Assembly (NCBI GenBank): GCA_900491605.1
Contig: UESW01005010.1
Location: 467,002 to 531,001 of the forward strand
Reading direction: 5' to 3'
DNA length: 64,000 nucleotides
Source of the DNA: Calamus simplicifolius
Taxonomy: Eukaryota > Streptophyta > Magnoliopsida > Arecales > Arecaceae
Shown here: in pieces, positions 46,805-58,003 of the stretch
How positions within the stretch are numbered: the stretch's first letter is position 1
Layout: every line of letters starts with the position of its first letter
The notes under the pieces: generated by a model
What the model saw: the letters and a program-made list of their open reading frames with translations, nothing else
What the model was told of the DNA's origin: nothing
Database searches by the model: none
Translations under genes and position numbers: made by a program

Positions 46805-47560
46805 TTTTTTTTTTAAGCTAACGCAAATTTTAACTCTTAAATATTAAAAAATATTTACTTTAATTTTAAGCTAAAGCAAATCTGCGCTGCCTCCACAATC
46901 ACCCCCTCCTCGCCCTCCACTTTTTCCTTTAGACCTAGCAGCACTCCTACCACCACAACTTCCACTCGCTTGCTGCTGCCGCTGCCCATGTCCTTGCCCG
47001 CGGCCGCCCCCGCTCGACTGCCTGCTCTCTCCTCCAGTCCGCCATCTGCTCCCACGAGCCTTCCTCATCTTCTTCCTTCGTGGCCCATGGGACTTCGATA
47101 GCTAGGATGCGACAAGGAGTGAAGAGGAAGGTCTTAGTGGCATTTTCTCTGCTGATCACAGCTGGCATCTCGCTTTCGAAGTCCCACGTCTCCCCATTCC
47201 TGTACCTCTTTATCTCCACTGTTTACTCCAAGTCTCTCTCACTCCCCGCTTATCCTGTGATCAGAGTTAGTAGAAAACAGAGAGGGGGGATTGGATTCGG
47301 ACGGCAAGAGAACCAAAGAGAAATGAGCTGGCAGGAAGAAAACTCCCGCTCCAAAGATTAAACTTGCCCCTGAAGACCTCCATGTCAGCTGCCCAGCCAT
47401 GTAGGATACCAAGTCAGCAGGTTCCTCATAGCATCATCAGTTTTTATTTTTTAAAGATACAGACCAAAGTGAACCAACAGAAAAAAAGACAACTTAAAAA
47501 TTTTTGGTAGTACAGGAATTGAAGTGAAACACCTTCTAAAGTTTGAGAATTAATAGTGTA
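46805..47560. mobile_element. T5 element with GC-rich insert, copy 2
   Basis: Flanked by CGTTAAC (46,798-46,804 and 47,561-47,567). Differs from the copy at 2,075 by scattered substitutions only. Confidence 0.6.
46947..47219 (-). pseudogene. Possible captured gene fragment in T5, copy 2
   Basis: 90 codons; identical to the copy at 2,209-2,493 for most of its length and ending earlier by a substitution that creates a stop. Function unknown. Confidence 0.25.
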
Positions 47561-48294
47561 CGTTAACCTTGTTTTTTCCTTCTGTTGTTTTAGTAATATG
47601 ATTTTTTTTTCCTTTTTTCCTCCACTTCGGATTTATGCTTGTTGCTGTTACTACTTCCTCTCTCTTATATTATGTTATTCTTGAATATGCAGGGCTACAT
47701 AATTTGTTACATTATTTATGTGCTGGATAATTTGTTCCTTTTTTTGTTATTTGAGTTTTTTTTTTCCCATTTTAGACTTAGGGTTAAGAATCTTTTGGTG
47801 CTTTTTCTTTTTCCCTTTCCTTCCTTGGCCTCCTTTGTGCATATTCTATGGCTTTGGAGCTGGAGAGGCATCCTAGAACAGGCACTTCTCTGTCACTGAA
47901 CATGCATAATTCGTCCAGCATCTTCCTTGTGTCTATTAGTGTGGTTGTGGAGTTGGGTGTTAGAAAATTGGGCATGTTGGGTAAGTTTATGTTCCGTCCA
48001 GCACAATAAACAGTCGGTGCATGAGCAGCTCAAGTTTGGCTGGGAATTCAATAAGCAAGCTCGAGCTTGGCTTGATTGCAAAATGAGCCGTGCTTGTGCT
48101 AGGCCTGGCCAGCTATTTGTTTAGCTTTTTGGCACCCCTAATCATTAAACCATTTCTTTTCTATTTTCAGCAGTATGGCAAAACCTGGATATCGAATCTT
48201 GGCTTTGTTGTTTTGAGGCCTGGATAAATGAGGCTCCTCTTTGGTAAGGATTTTGGTGTTGTCCTCTTTGGTAAGGATTTTGGGGTGATATATT
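47561..48294. repeat. Core unit (L1, L2)
   Basis: Partner of 2,834-3,569. One base lost in L1 (near 47,846) breaks the frame that is open at 3,115. L2 at 48,171-48,243 remains open (AVWQNLDIESWLCCFEAWIN). Confidence 0.6.
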
Positions 48295-48996
48295 CGTTTG
48301 GTATGGGGTGATATTTGAAATATCATAAATGATCTTGAGACAGTGATAGGATCATCCGCTTTGGTATCCTCATCTTGGTAATGATTTGTGATCACTAAGG
48401 GATTAAGATCACAGTCCATGGAGATGATCTTAATGCTATCAAAGGGGTTGAGAATGTTGGATCATCATGGTGATTGTGATGTGCATCAAAATTTATAGAC
48501 AATTTTGTCCCAATATTAGCCATTAAATGGATGAGATTGTCCTTCATACAACAAAAAAAAAAAAAAAACCACTCCACCCCTCCTTAATATGACAAAAAAA
48601 TTTGGGATGGTTATGTGGTTAAATTTGCTTTTTTTTTTTGGTTTGATCAATTTGGTTTTTGTATTATAGATTTGTAAACTGAAACAAAAGGATATCTTTT
48701 ATAATTATATAGTAAATTTTATGTTTTTAGATAAATTTGCACTTATTAGTTTAAAATTGTAGATTTCATATTTTTATATGCAAATAAGCTTTTAGGTGTG
48801 TTATTGGTGTTACATGCATGGTTATCTTCTATTCCATTGCTATATCCCATGGTCTATCAAACACAATGATCACATGAACTTTTATTATTGAAATATCTCA
48901 TACCAAATGGGGTGATGTTGAATCATTGGTTTTTTTGTCGCTAGTGATCCTATCACCGAGAAAAATCACCATGATGATTAACCAAAGGGCTCCTAA
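48295..48996. mobile_element. T3 MITE-like element, copy 3
   Basis: Partner of 3,570-4,267, with the same ends and same flanks. Copied with its host block. Confidence 0.55.
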
Positions 48997-50640
48997 ATGG
49001 CATGGCAAATTTGGATGGCTTGCTATTTTGCAGGCAACCATTGCAACCTGTTAGAGACCCTCAATGTATGGAAATGAGCTAAGCTGAGCCTCTGCCTCTA
49101 GACTTGGCATTCTTTTGTTAACTTTTTGTTCTTTTCTTCTTTTGGTTCTTCACTATAATCTTTTTCTTTTTTTTCCTCTTATTGTTTATGCTTGTTGTTA
49201 TTACTACTCCTGTCTCTTATATTCTGTTCTTCTTGAATATACATTATTTTTTGTGATGGATAATTCGTTTCATTTTCTGTTATTTTAGATTATTTTTCAA
49301 AAATTCAGACTCAAGTTTAAGAATCTTTTTGTGCTTTTTCTTTTTCCTTTTTCCCTCTCCCTTGGCCTCCTTGGTGCATATTTCTGTGGCTTTGGAGCTG
49401 GAGAGGCATCCTATACGAGGTCGCTGGACATACATGATTTGTCGAGCATCCTCCCTGCTTCTATCAATGTGGTCGTGGAGTTGGGTGTTGGAAAAGTGGG
49501 CATGTTAGGTGTTTATGTTTTGTCTGGCGCAATAGTCAGACTGTATGTGAGCAGCTTGAGTTTGGCTTGATTGCAAAATGATCCAAGCTTGTGCTAGGCC
49601 TGGCTTACTTGCGGTTTAACTTTTTTGCACTCCTAACTATGAAACCATTTCTTTGCTATTTTCAGCAGCATGGCAAAGCTTGGATATTCAATCTTGGTTT
49701 TGTTTTTGGAGGTTTGGATAAAAGTCTGGCTCCACTTTTTTTTAAGTATTTTCGTGTCCTTGTTTCTTTGCTTAACCCCCTCAATTAATATTTCCTATTT
49801 TCTTTACCTTGTATATGGGCAGAACTGTATTGACGGCAAACATGTTTTGTAACTCCTAGATATTTAAAGTTGATGTGATGTTGGTTTTTTTTTTTTCTTT
49901 TTTTTTTCTGCAGGGGAGGGGGAGGGGGTGGGGGGATGTATATTTTTAAACTTCCTTTATTCTGCAAGGCTTTTTATTGGTATGTAAGTTCTCTTATCAT
50001 TGCGGAGAAGGGTTTTATACTTTCTCTAGCCCATGGGGTCCCCAACTTCTTCAATGTCACACTTCTTTCCTTCTGCTGCTTCATATATTCTTTTATATTT
50101 GCTCCATCTCCTTCCTCATATCCGTGATTAGAGGCTGTGATGATTTTGCCCTTTATCTCCTTTATGCATTAAATGCTGAAATTGTATGCTCAGATCTGCA
50201 AGAAACCCTTGTCATGAAGTAACAATACAAAGGCATGCTCTCTCTCTCTCTCTCTCTACTCATCTCAACTCAACTCATCTAAGCCTTTTTTTTTCAACTA
50301 CATGGGGTCGGCTATGTTGATCTGCTTCCTCCACTTTGCTTTATGGAGGACTAAGTCGATATTTAAATTATAAATAGTTATATCTCTCTTATTTAGTTTT
50401 GTTATGTTAGTCTCTCTCTCTCTCTCTCTCTCTAATTGGTATGGAAAATTTGGATGGCTTGCTATTTTGCAAGCAACCATTGCAGCCTGTTAGAGACCCT
50501 TCTCAATGTATTAAAAATGGGCAAATCTGAGCCTCCACTTCTAAACTTGACATTTTTTTAATCTTTTTGTTCTTTCTTCCGTTGTTTCGGTATTATAATA
50601 TTTTTTTCCCTTTCTTCCTCTTAAAGTTTATGTTTGTTTA
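48997..50640. repeat. Core units (L5, L1, L2, L3, L4, L5)
   Basis: The partner of 4,268-5,455 without the deletion: L5 about 48,999-49,060, L1 about 49,375-49,510, L2 about 49,668-49,740, L3 about 49,822-49,855, T/G tract about 49,884-49,936, L4 about 50,125-50,215, TC runs, L5 about 50,437-50,500. A good single example of a full core unit. Confidence 0.65.
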
Positions 50641-51268
50641 GCATTGTCAAAGGCATGCCTTAGGCGCACATAAGGTGGGAGGTGCTAAGAATTAGATGCT
50701 TCTTATACTGTAAGGTGCATATAAGGCAGGAAGCACTTGGTACTAAGCGTTAGATGCTTTTTATATCCTAAGCGAGATGCTTTCTTTTAAGTGTACATAA
50801 GGTTAGAAAGACTCATACTTTTGATCTATTTTAAAGTGCAAGAAAAGCATGCTTTTCTTAATATATTTTTATAATTTTTTTAAGTTTATTATATTTAATA
50901 GATTGTGTTGACTCTATAATGCACATCTTATTCATAATTTTTTCTTACCTGAAAAAAAGGCTAAAAATTGAAAAACAAAGCCGGAACATAAAAAATTATG
51001 ATATCATCTAAGATAAGAAAGAAAGACAACAAGAGACCATAGATTTCAATTGAGAGAAAAAGAGGTTTTTCATTAGGCTAATGGGTTAAATATATAACTA
51101 TTATATTTTTTTTATTACATATTTAAATATTGCTTATAAAAATTATTTTGTCATTTATTTTCAAGATGCGCACCTTACTTTATTTAGAAGAGCCCCTGCC
51201 TTTTCTGCCTTTTTCTTAGGCTCCAAGGGCTCTTTATGCTTAAATGCCCTTGGCCCTTTTAACAACAC
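50641..51268. mobile_element. T2 element, copy 8
   Basis: Both ends intact (GCATTGTCAAAGGCATGCC and GGCCCTTTTAACAACAC). Confidence 0.6.
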
Positions 51269-51417
51269 TTTGTTTTTATTCCTAGAAAGGCAGTCTAGGA
51301 CGGTATTTCTCAATAACTGAACTTGCATAATTTATTCATCATCTTTCTTGCATCTATCAATGTGGTTGTGGAGTTGTGTGTTGGAAAATTGGGCATGTCA
51401 GGGGTATGTTTATACAA
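51269..51417. repeat. L1 landmark
   Basis: L1 before array 8, as at 6,029. Confidence 0.5.
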
Positions 51418-51941
51418 GGTTTGGATGGTCTGCTGATCTGCAAGCATGTAGCTGCAGCCAGTAAACTGAGCCTCCTGTTGACCTCGATCTTAAACACTTT
51501 TTTATCACTGTTTTCTGTTTCCATGCTTTCTTGGAGTTCAGATATATGCCAAGGCCCTATATTTTATGCAGGGAGCTCAGTGGAATTTATACTATCGAGA
51601 TATTGTAGTCAAGCATGTAGCTGCAGTCATTAGTAAACCGAACCTCCTCTTGAACACTTTTTATCACTCTTTTCTGTTTCCATTATTTCTTGGAGTTCAG
51701 ATTTATGCCAAGGCCCTATATTTTTATGCATGGATCTCAGTGGAATTTGTACCATTGAGATATTGTAAAGCATGTAGCTGCAGTCATTTGTAAACTGAAC
51801 CTCCTCTTGACCTTGATCTTAAACAAATTTTATCCCTCTTTCTGTTTTCGTATTTTCTTGGAGTTCAGATTTATGCCAAGGCCCTATATTTTTATGCAGG
51901 GATCTCAGTGGAATTTATACTGTCCGGATATTCTCATCAAG
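51418..51941. repeat. 173 bp tandem array 8
   Basis: Lead-in plus three diverged units; the second has lost about 13 bp (CTCTTGAACACTT) and one splice-like CAG is changed (TTTATGCATGG). The most eroded array of the eight. Followed by an X tail. Confidence 0.8.
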
Positions 51942-52808
51942 GTTGAAGTTGATTCTCTCCACGTTTTGGAGTCCCAGTTTTTTTATTTTTTGGAAGAAGT
52001 ATATGGTGGTAGTTCTTATTTGATTGTTGCAAAGGCTGTATCTTGACCGTTGAATTGTTGGCAGATGAACATAGTTGAGGGCGAAGATTCTTGAATAAGG
52101 GGCCTACAAATGGTTTGCATTGTCTAATGTGGCAGACTGAACCCACATTTGGCTTGAGAACATGTTCCTCAAAGTTCTATTGAAATGTGAGTTATCATTG
52201 TTGTTTTATTCTTTTATGTTGCTTGTAAAATTTGAATATTTGCTATGTTGTCTGAGATTCACCTTCTAAGAGAATAGATGTTCGGTGACTTTGTTATTAT
52301 CTGCTAAAGGTTTGCTGTGTGCATAATTTAACTTACTAAGCACTCGGGAATTTGAAGTGGTATTGTCTTATTATGATGCATGTTCAACCAAACTTTTCTG
52401 TTTAAAATGACTATGTATGGAGCAGGTGTCTGTAGTAGCCGTTGCTATTTTGTCTAGTCTATTCAAAAATTAACGTTTGTAATTCCTACTTGCATTGGCT
52501 GAGTTTGTAAGAGATGCATGCATGTTGAGGATATGTTAGAGAGTACTAGATATAAAATGTCAAGTTTATTCTTCAAAAGAAAATAAGGACGGGAAGTTGG
52601 GTTCTCAGTAATTTTAGAAAAATTAGCCTTTTTTTTCATTATTTTTCTTTGTTTTATTATGGGCTGTGGCATATTTATTTTGTGTGGCTATACGGTACAG
52701 GTGATTAGACTCACAATCATGTTTCTACGCGTGGTTCAGGTAATAATCTGGTATGAGTCTCCAACGTCCATATCTTGAGTGGAGTGCTTGATTTTGCTGT
52801 ATGGAGTT
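51942..52808. repeat. X-type tail, right-truncated
   Basis: Matches other X tails to about TGTATGGAGTT (52,808), then joins the end of a P block. Confidence 0.6.
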
Positions 52809-53502
52809 CGGATGGTGCAAAAAAATATGGTACCGATCTATTGCCATCTTTACTCTTAGCCTTTTTCAAGCAATATGCCTATTATGTTGCAAGCTAGCAT
52901 CATACTATCTATGATCCAAACATCTCTTACTTTGGTAACCATCTTTAAATTTTTGAAGTAGCCATACTCTTAAACGATGGGCTGCATTTAACTCTCCAGC
53001 CATGGGTCAATCATAATTTTTCACCTAATATGCTATCTTCATTGTATTTTTATAGATAGATGGTAACATCTGTCGTGACTTTGCACTTTCATTCCTTTGT
53101 TTGTGTCATCACATCTGTGCTCTTATTTTACCTTATACACATAACCTAAGGAAGGTTAAAAGCTATGTTTAAAAATCACATCATTCTACATCACTGATTC
53201 ATGGAATAGTTAAAAAGACAACGGTTAAAGTGACATATTTCACGAAATCACCGGTCTATATGCATCACACTTTAAAGTAATGTAAGTATTATTGTTAAAA
53301 GAAAAATTTTGCTACATCGGTTTTTTTTTTTATTTGGGTGCAGTAAGCATGCCGGACGGAGTGCATGTCGTCCGTGCATGCTACAGTGCATGTCGAAACT
53401 CAATGGCCTAGGCGGATGTCCAATCTGCTTGGCCTATGCGCAGCGCAGCAAGTCTTTTTCTTGTTAAAATCATCAAGCCCATAAAACTTTTGTTTGGGAT
53501 CA
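52809..53502. repeat. Block shared with 11,363-12,060; left flank of the large element
   Basis: The last part of the mosaic. Homology to the left copy runs to about GTTTGGGATCA (53,502) and then stops. A variable hairpin-like part lies at about 53,320-53,450. Confidence 0.65.
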
Positions 53503-54130
53503 TGGAAAACACTTTGTACACCGGTCCCGGTGCAGCAACGCTGACGTGGGCTGCACCGCGTCTTCCTATTGGTCCACGTGGATCCGACGTGGATGACATG
53601 ACAGGCGGCATGCCAGGGGTTTGACGTAACGTTCTGAACGTGACGGACATTTATTGCTGTTCGCTTTTTTTTGAATTTTTCGTGCGGACGAAAATGCCCT
53701 TTCGCTCCTTCATGGCGCCATTTTACGTTTTATGGCATCTGTGCAAGAAGAAGAACTCTGTTTCTTCCAGCTTAGAAAGAAAATACTTCAGCTACGGACT
53801 GGAAAACCTGATACTGGAGTCTGTAGTCTGTGTAAAAAAATTTCTGGAGGAAATGTCATCCGCAGCAAAAGAAACACTCTTTAAAAACTTCTTCCCACTT
53901 CTTTATTACATCAACAGTTTTTTTCTGGTTAGAGTTAGTTAATGCGTTTAATGCGCGGGTAACTACCTTAGAACGAAACAGTTATGACACTCTGAGAGTC
54001 ATAACTGTTTTGTAAATATTTCAGCTTTCAAAAACCTGGCTACTGGAGTCTACTGGAGGCTTCAAATATAAAAGTTTATCCAATGAGATTTTCCTTGCCA
54101 AAACCTCACGTAGACGTTCGCTTCTCTCTC
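53503..54130. mobile_element. Left terminal region of a large Mutator-like element (inferred)
   Basis: Begins where homology with the empty-site paralog ends (about 12,060). The first bases GGAAAACACTTTGTACACC and the nearby CGGTGCAGC / GCTGCACCG inverted pair (about 53,530-53,560) look like a transposon end. GC-rich to about 53,640, then AT-rich. The 100-codon ORF at 53,640-53,942 has no recognisable domain and no support. A hairpin is listed separately. The right end lies beyond the window, so neither inverted ends nor a target duplication can be confirmed. Confidence 0.45.
53976..54010. other. Hairpin in terminal region
   Basis: AAACAGTTATGAC (53,976-53,988) and GTCATAACTGTTT (53,998-54,010) are a perfect 13 bp inverted repeat around a 9 base loop. 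It lies about 120 bp before the monomer array. It might be a transposase site, a cruciform or a transcript hairpin. Confidence 0.8.
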
Positions 54131-56640
54131 TGAATTCGGCCAGGTCTGTAGAATTCTCCGTTAATCCTTCGCGACACCCTAGTTGAAATCCCACGACACC
54201 CTAGAACCAGACGACACCCGTGACCACATAGAAGAACTCGGCGACACCCTAATTGAATTCGGCAGAAAATCAATCGCGACACCCCAGTTGAAAACGACAC
54301 CCTAGCTCAAACGAGACGACACCCGTTCTTTAACATGACCCCACATAGACAGAAACCGGCGACACCCTACTTCGAATTCGCCGTTAATCCTTCGCGACAC
54401 CCTAGTTGAAATCCACGACACCCTAGCTCTAACCGACGACACCCGTCTTTAAATGACCACATAGAGAGAACCCGGCGACACCCTAATTGAATTCGGCAGA
54501 AAATCAATCGCGACACCCAGTTGAAATCCCACGACACCCTAGCTCTAACGAGACGACACCCGTTCTTTAACATGACCCACATAGACAGAAACCGGCGACA
54601 CCCTAGTTCGAATTCGGCCGTTAATCCTTCGCGACACCCCAGTTGAAATCCCACGACACCCTAGCTCTAGGGCGACGACACCCGTCTTTAAATGACCACA
54701 TAGAGAGAACCCGGCGACACCCTAATTGAATTCGGCAGAAAATCAATCGCGACACCCCAGTTGAAATCCCACGACACCCTAGCTCAAACGAGACGACACC
54801 CGTTCTTTAACATGACCCCACATAGACAGAAACCGGCGACACCCTACTTCGAATTCGCCGTTAATCCTTCGCGACACCCTAGTTGAAATCCCACGACACC
54901 CTAGCTCTAACCGACGACACCCGTTCTTTAACATGACCACATAGACAGAACCGGCGACACCCTAATTGAATTCGGCAGAAAATCAATCGCGACACCCCAG
55001 TTGAAATCCCACGACACCCTAGCTCTAACGAGACGACACCCGTTCTTTAACATGACCCCACATAGACAGAAACCGGCGACACCCTACTTCGAATTCGGCC
55101 GTTAATCCTTCGCGACACCCTAGTTGAAATCCCACGACACCCTAGCTCTAGGGCGACGACACCCGTTCTATAAATGACCACATAGAGAGAACCCGGCGAC
55201 ACCCTAATTGAATTCGGCAGAAAATCAATCGCGACACCCCAGTTGAAATCCCACGACACCCTAGCTCTAACGAGACGACACCCGTTCTTTAACATGACCC
55301 CACATAGACAGAAACCGGCGACACCCTACTTCGAATTCGGCCGTTAATCCTTCGCGACACCCTAGTTGAAATCCCACGACACCCTAGCTCTAACCGACGA
55401 CACCCGTTCTTTAACATGACCACATAGAGAGAACCGGCGACACCCTAATTGAATTCGGCAGAAAATCAATCGCGACACCCCAGTTGAAATCCCACGACAC
55501 CCTAGCTCTAACGAGACGACACCCGTTCTTTAACATGACCCCACATAGACAGAAACCGGCGACACCCTACTTCGAATTCGCCGTTAATCCTTCGCGACAC
55601 CCTAGTTGAAATCCCACGACACCCTAGCTCTAACCGACGACACCCGTTCTTTAACATGACCACATAGACAGAACCGGCGACACCCTAATTGAATTCGGCA
55701 GAAAATCAATCGCGACACCCCAGTTGAAATCCCACGACACCCTAGCTCTAACGAGACGACACCCGTTCTTTAACATGACCCCACGACAGAAACCGGCGAC
55801 ACCCTACTTCGAATTCGCCGTTAATCCTTCGCGACACCCTAGTTGAAATCCCACGACACCCTAGCTCTAACCGACGACACCCGTTCTATAACATGACCAC
55901 ATAGACAGAACTCGGCGACACCCTAATTGAATTCGGCAGAAAATCAATCGCGACACCCCAGTTGAAATCCCACGACACCCTAGCTCAAACGAGACGACAC
56001 CCGTTCTTTAACATGACCCCACATAGACAGAAACCGGCGACACCCTACTTCGAATTCGCCGTTAATCCTTCGCGACACCCTAGTTGAAATCCCACGACAC
56101 CCTAGCTCTAACCAGACGACACCCGTTCTTTAACATGACCACATAGACAGAACCGGCGACACCCTAATTGAATTCGGCAGAAAATCAATCGCGACACCCC
56201 AGTTGAAATCCCACGACACCCTAGCTCTAACGAGACGACACCCGTTCTTTAACATGACCCCACATAGACAGAAACCGGCGACACCCTACTTCGAATTCGC
56301 CGTTAATCCTTCGCGACACCCTAGTTGAAATCCCACGACACCCTAGCTCTAACGAGACGACACCCGTCTTTAAATGACCACATAGAGAGAACCGGCGACA
56401 CCCTAATTGAATTCGGCAGAAAATCAATCGCGACACCCCAGTTGAAATCCCACGACACCCTAGCTCTAACGAGAAGACACCCGTGATTGAACAAGAGACC
56501 ACGGAGATAATCCCCGCGACACCCTAGTTCGAAGTCGGCCGTTAGTCCTTCGCGACACCCCAGACGAAATCCCACGACACCCTAGCTTTAGGGCGACGAC
56601 ACCCCAGTTGAAAATTGACGACACCCAACTGATCACGGCG
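54131..56640. repeat. CGACACCC array with 240 bp A-B dimer structure
   Basis: About 21 monomers of roughly 120 bp, each with four CGACACCC-type motifs separated by 20-35 bp. Two monomer types alternate. A contains TTCGAATTCGCCGTTAATCC (for example about 54,846 and 55,086). B contains AATTGAATTCGGCAGAAAAT (54,249, 54,486, 54,726, 54,966, 55,206, 55,446, 55,686, 55,925, 56,165, 56,405). B-to-B spacing is 237-240 bp throughout. Dimers are close to identical, so the array was amplified or homogenised recently as dimers. The last monomers (56,480-56,640) are diverged and belong to the palindrome. ORFs on the minus strand (..ELGCRGISTRVS..) are repeat translations. Confidence 0.9.
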
Positions 56641-56709
56641 GCGAGAAGGCCCGCGACAACCAAGTTACTAAAATTTAATTTTATTTATAAAAAAAAAATA
56701 CATTAGCCC

Positions 56710-56955
56710 TTACTGGGGCTTATCTCCTTCATTCGCTGCGCCGGCGATGTGATGCTGGAGGGACGCTACTTTCCTCTCCAGGTGGCTATTGGCCCGACGC
56801 AGGACCTCTATCTCTTTTGTTGTAACGGCCAGGTATTTCTCGGCCGTCTTGATGAGTCGCTCGCTGCTTGAGAGCGACTCAGCATAAACCACTGCGTCGA
56901 TGGTGACGGTTGGGGGTCGCCTGCCAGTAGATCTTACCTCGCCTCTGGAAGCCAT
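56710..56955 (-). CDS. Small coiled-coil protein, left twin
   Basis: 81 codons plus stop. The N-terminus MASRGEVRSTGRRPPTVTID is basic and probably disordered. Residues about 30-75 have heptad-spaced Leu/Ile/Val (..EIEVLRRANSHLERKVASLQ..), typical of a coiled coil, so dimerisation is likely. I do not recognise the family. It is read away from the centre of the palindrome. A TATA-like TTAAATAA (complement of 57,008-57,015) is 53 bp upstream of the ATG. The twin at 58,004 has the same ends but a different stretch of about 17 residues. A strong donor-like GAG|GTAAGA follows codon 6, so the transcript might be spliced and the frame not used as read. Probably an accessory gene of the element, but this is inference. 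Confidence 0.5.
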   Translation of the reverse strand: MASRGEVRSTGRRPPTVTIDAVVYAESLSSSERLIKTAEKYLAVTTKEIEVLRRANSHLERKVASLQHHIAGAANEGDKPQ

Positions 56956-57007
56956 CTTGTGGTCAGTTCAAGATGGAAAGGTGAGTAACGATGGCATTCC
57001 CCCATCC

Positions 57008-57015
57008 TTATTTAA
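57008..57015 (-). promoter_or_regulatory. TATA-like box, left twin gene
   Basis: TTAAATAA on the minus strand, 53 bp before the ATG at 56,955, within a GC-rich arm. The mirrored copy at 57,944-57,951 has the same spacing. Confidence 0.45.
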
Positions 57016-57186
57016 GGTTCCCCTGGCGGGTGTTTCGATTGCCATGCGCCACCATCTCAGTGGTTGTTCACAGGAATCGAATCGGTGCGCCACCACGCCC
57101 CGCCCTCCACGTTGAGTTTCGAGGGATCGGGAACAGAACAGTTTCGGGAAGCAAACAGTCTTAAGTTTAACGTCGTCCCAAGAGAA

Positions 57187-57778
57187 AATTCACGACACCC
57201 AAGGATGATTTGGATTTCGGCCGAAACTCCTTCGCGACACCCCACTTGAAAGCTCACGACACCCTCGCTTTAAGGCGACGACACCCGTGCGTCGAACTGA
57301 TCACAGGGAGAACCCCGAGACACCCCTTCTCGAATTCGGCCGAAACTCCCTCGTGACACCCCAGTTGTAAACTCACGACACCCTAGCTTTAAGGGGACGA
57401 CACCCATGCATGAACAGTGAACCCACGGGTGTCGTCGCCATAAAGCTAGGGTGTCGTGAGTTTACAACTGTGGTGTCACGAGGGAGTTTCGGCCGAATTC
57501 GAGAAGGGGTGTCGCGGGGGTTCTCTCTGTGATCAGTTCGACGCACGGGTGTCGTCGCCTTGAAGCTAGGGTGTCGTGAGCTTTCAAGTGGGGTGTCGCG
57601 AAGGAGTTTCGGCCGAAATCCAACTAATCCCTGGGATGTCTCGGGGGTTCTCCTGTGATCAGTTCGACGCACGGGTGTCGTCGCCTTAAAGCGAGGGTGT
57701 CGTGAGCTTTCAATTGGGGTGTCGCGAAGGAGGTTTGGCCGAAATCCAAATCATCCTTGGGTGTCGTAAATTTTCTCT
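57187..57778. repeat. Central CGACACCC monomers of the palindrome
   Basis: Two monomers in CGACACCC orientation (57,187-57,408) face three in GGGTGTCG orientation (57,424-57,778). They differ from the main array: CTAGCTTTAAGG, GTGCGTCGAACTGATCACAG and CGGCCGAAACTCC are typical. The extra unit is 57,544-57,664. Confidence 0.85.
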
Positions 57779-57943
57779 TGGGACGACGTTAAACTTAAGA
57801 CTGTTTGCTTCCCGAAACTGTTCTGTTCCCGATCCCTCGAAACTCAACGTGGAGGGCGGGGCGTGGTGGCGCACCGATTCGATTCCTGTGAACAACCACT
57901 GAGATGGTGGCGCATGGCAATCGAAACACCCGCCAGGGGAACC

Positions 57944-57951
57944 TTAAATAA
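57944..57951 (+). promoter_or_regulatory. TATA-like box, right twin gene
   Basis: TTAAATAA, 53 bp before the ATG at 58,004, inside CCTTAAATAAGG. Transcription from here would run toward the transposase gene. Confidence 0.45.
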
Positions 57952-58003
57952 GGATGGGGGAATGCCATCGTTACTCACCTTTCCATCTTGAACTGACCAC
58001 AAG

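Noticed and set aside
1..53500. A single giant gene with these landmarks as true exons
   Set aside because: Landmarks repeat with stops and frame breaks in many copies and no continuous product can be assembled. It remains possible that the region is intronic to a gene outside the window.
53640..53942. 100-codon ORF in the terminal region
   Set aside because: Rich in Phe and Leu from AT-rich DNA, no domain, no second copy to test conservation. Left as not supported.
54131..56640. CRISPR-like array (short repeat with spacers)
   Set aside because: The repeat is only about 8 bp and the 'spacers' are themselves repeated every 120 or 240 bp. The setting is a plant genome with a transposase, so this is a satellite-type array.
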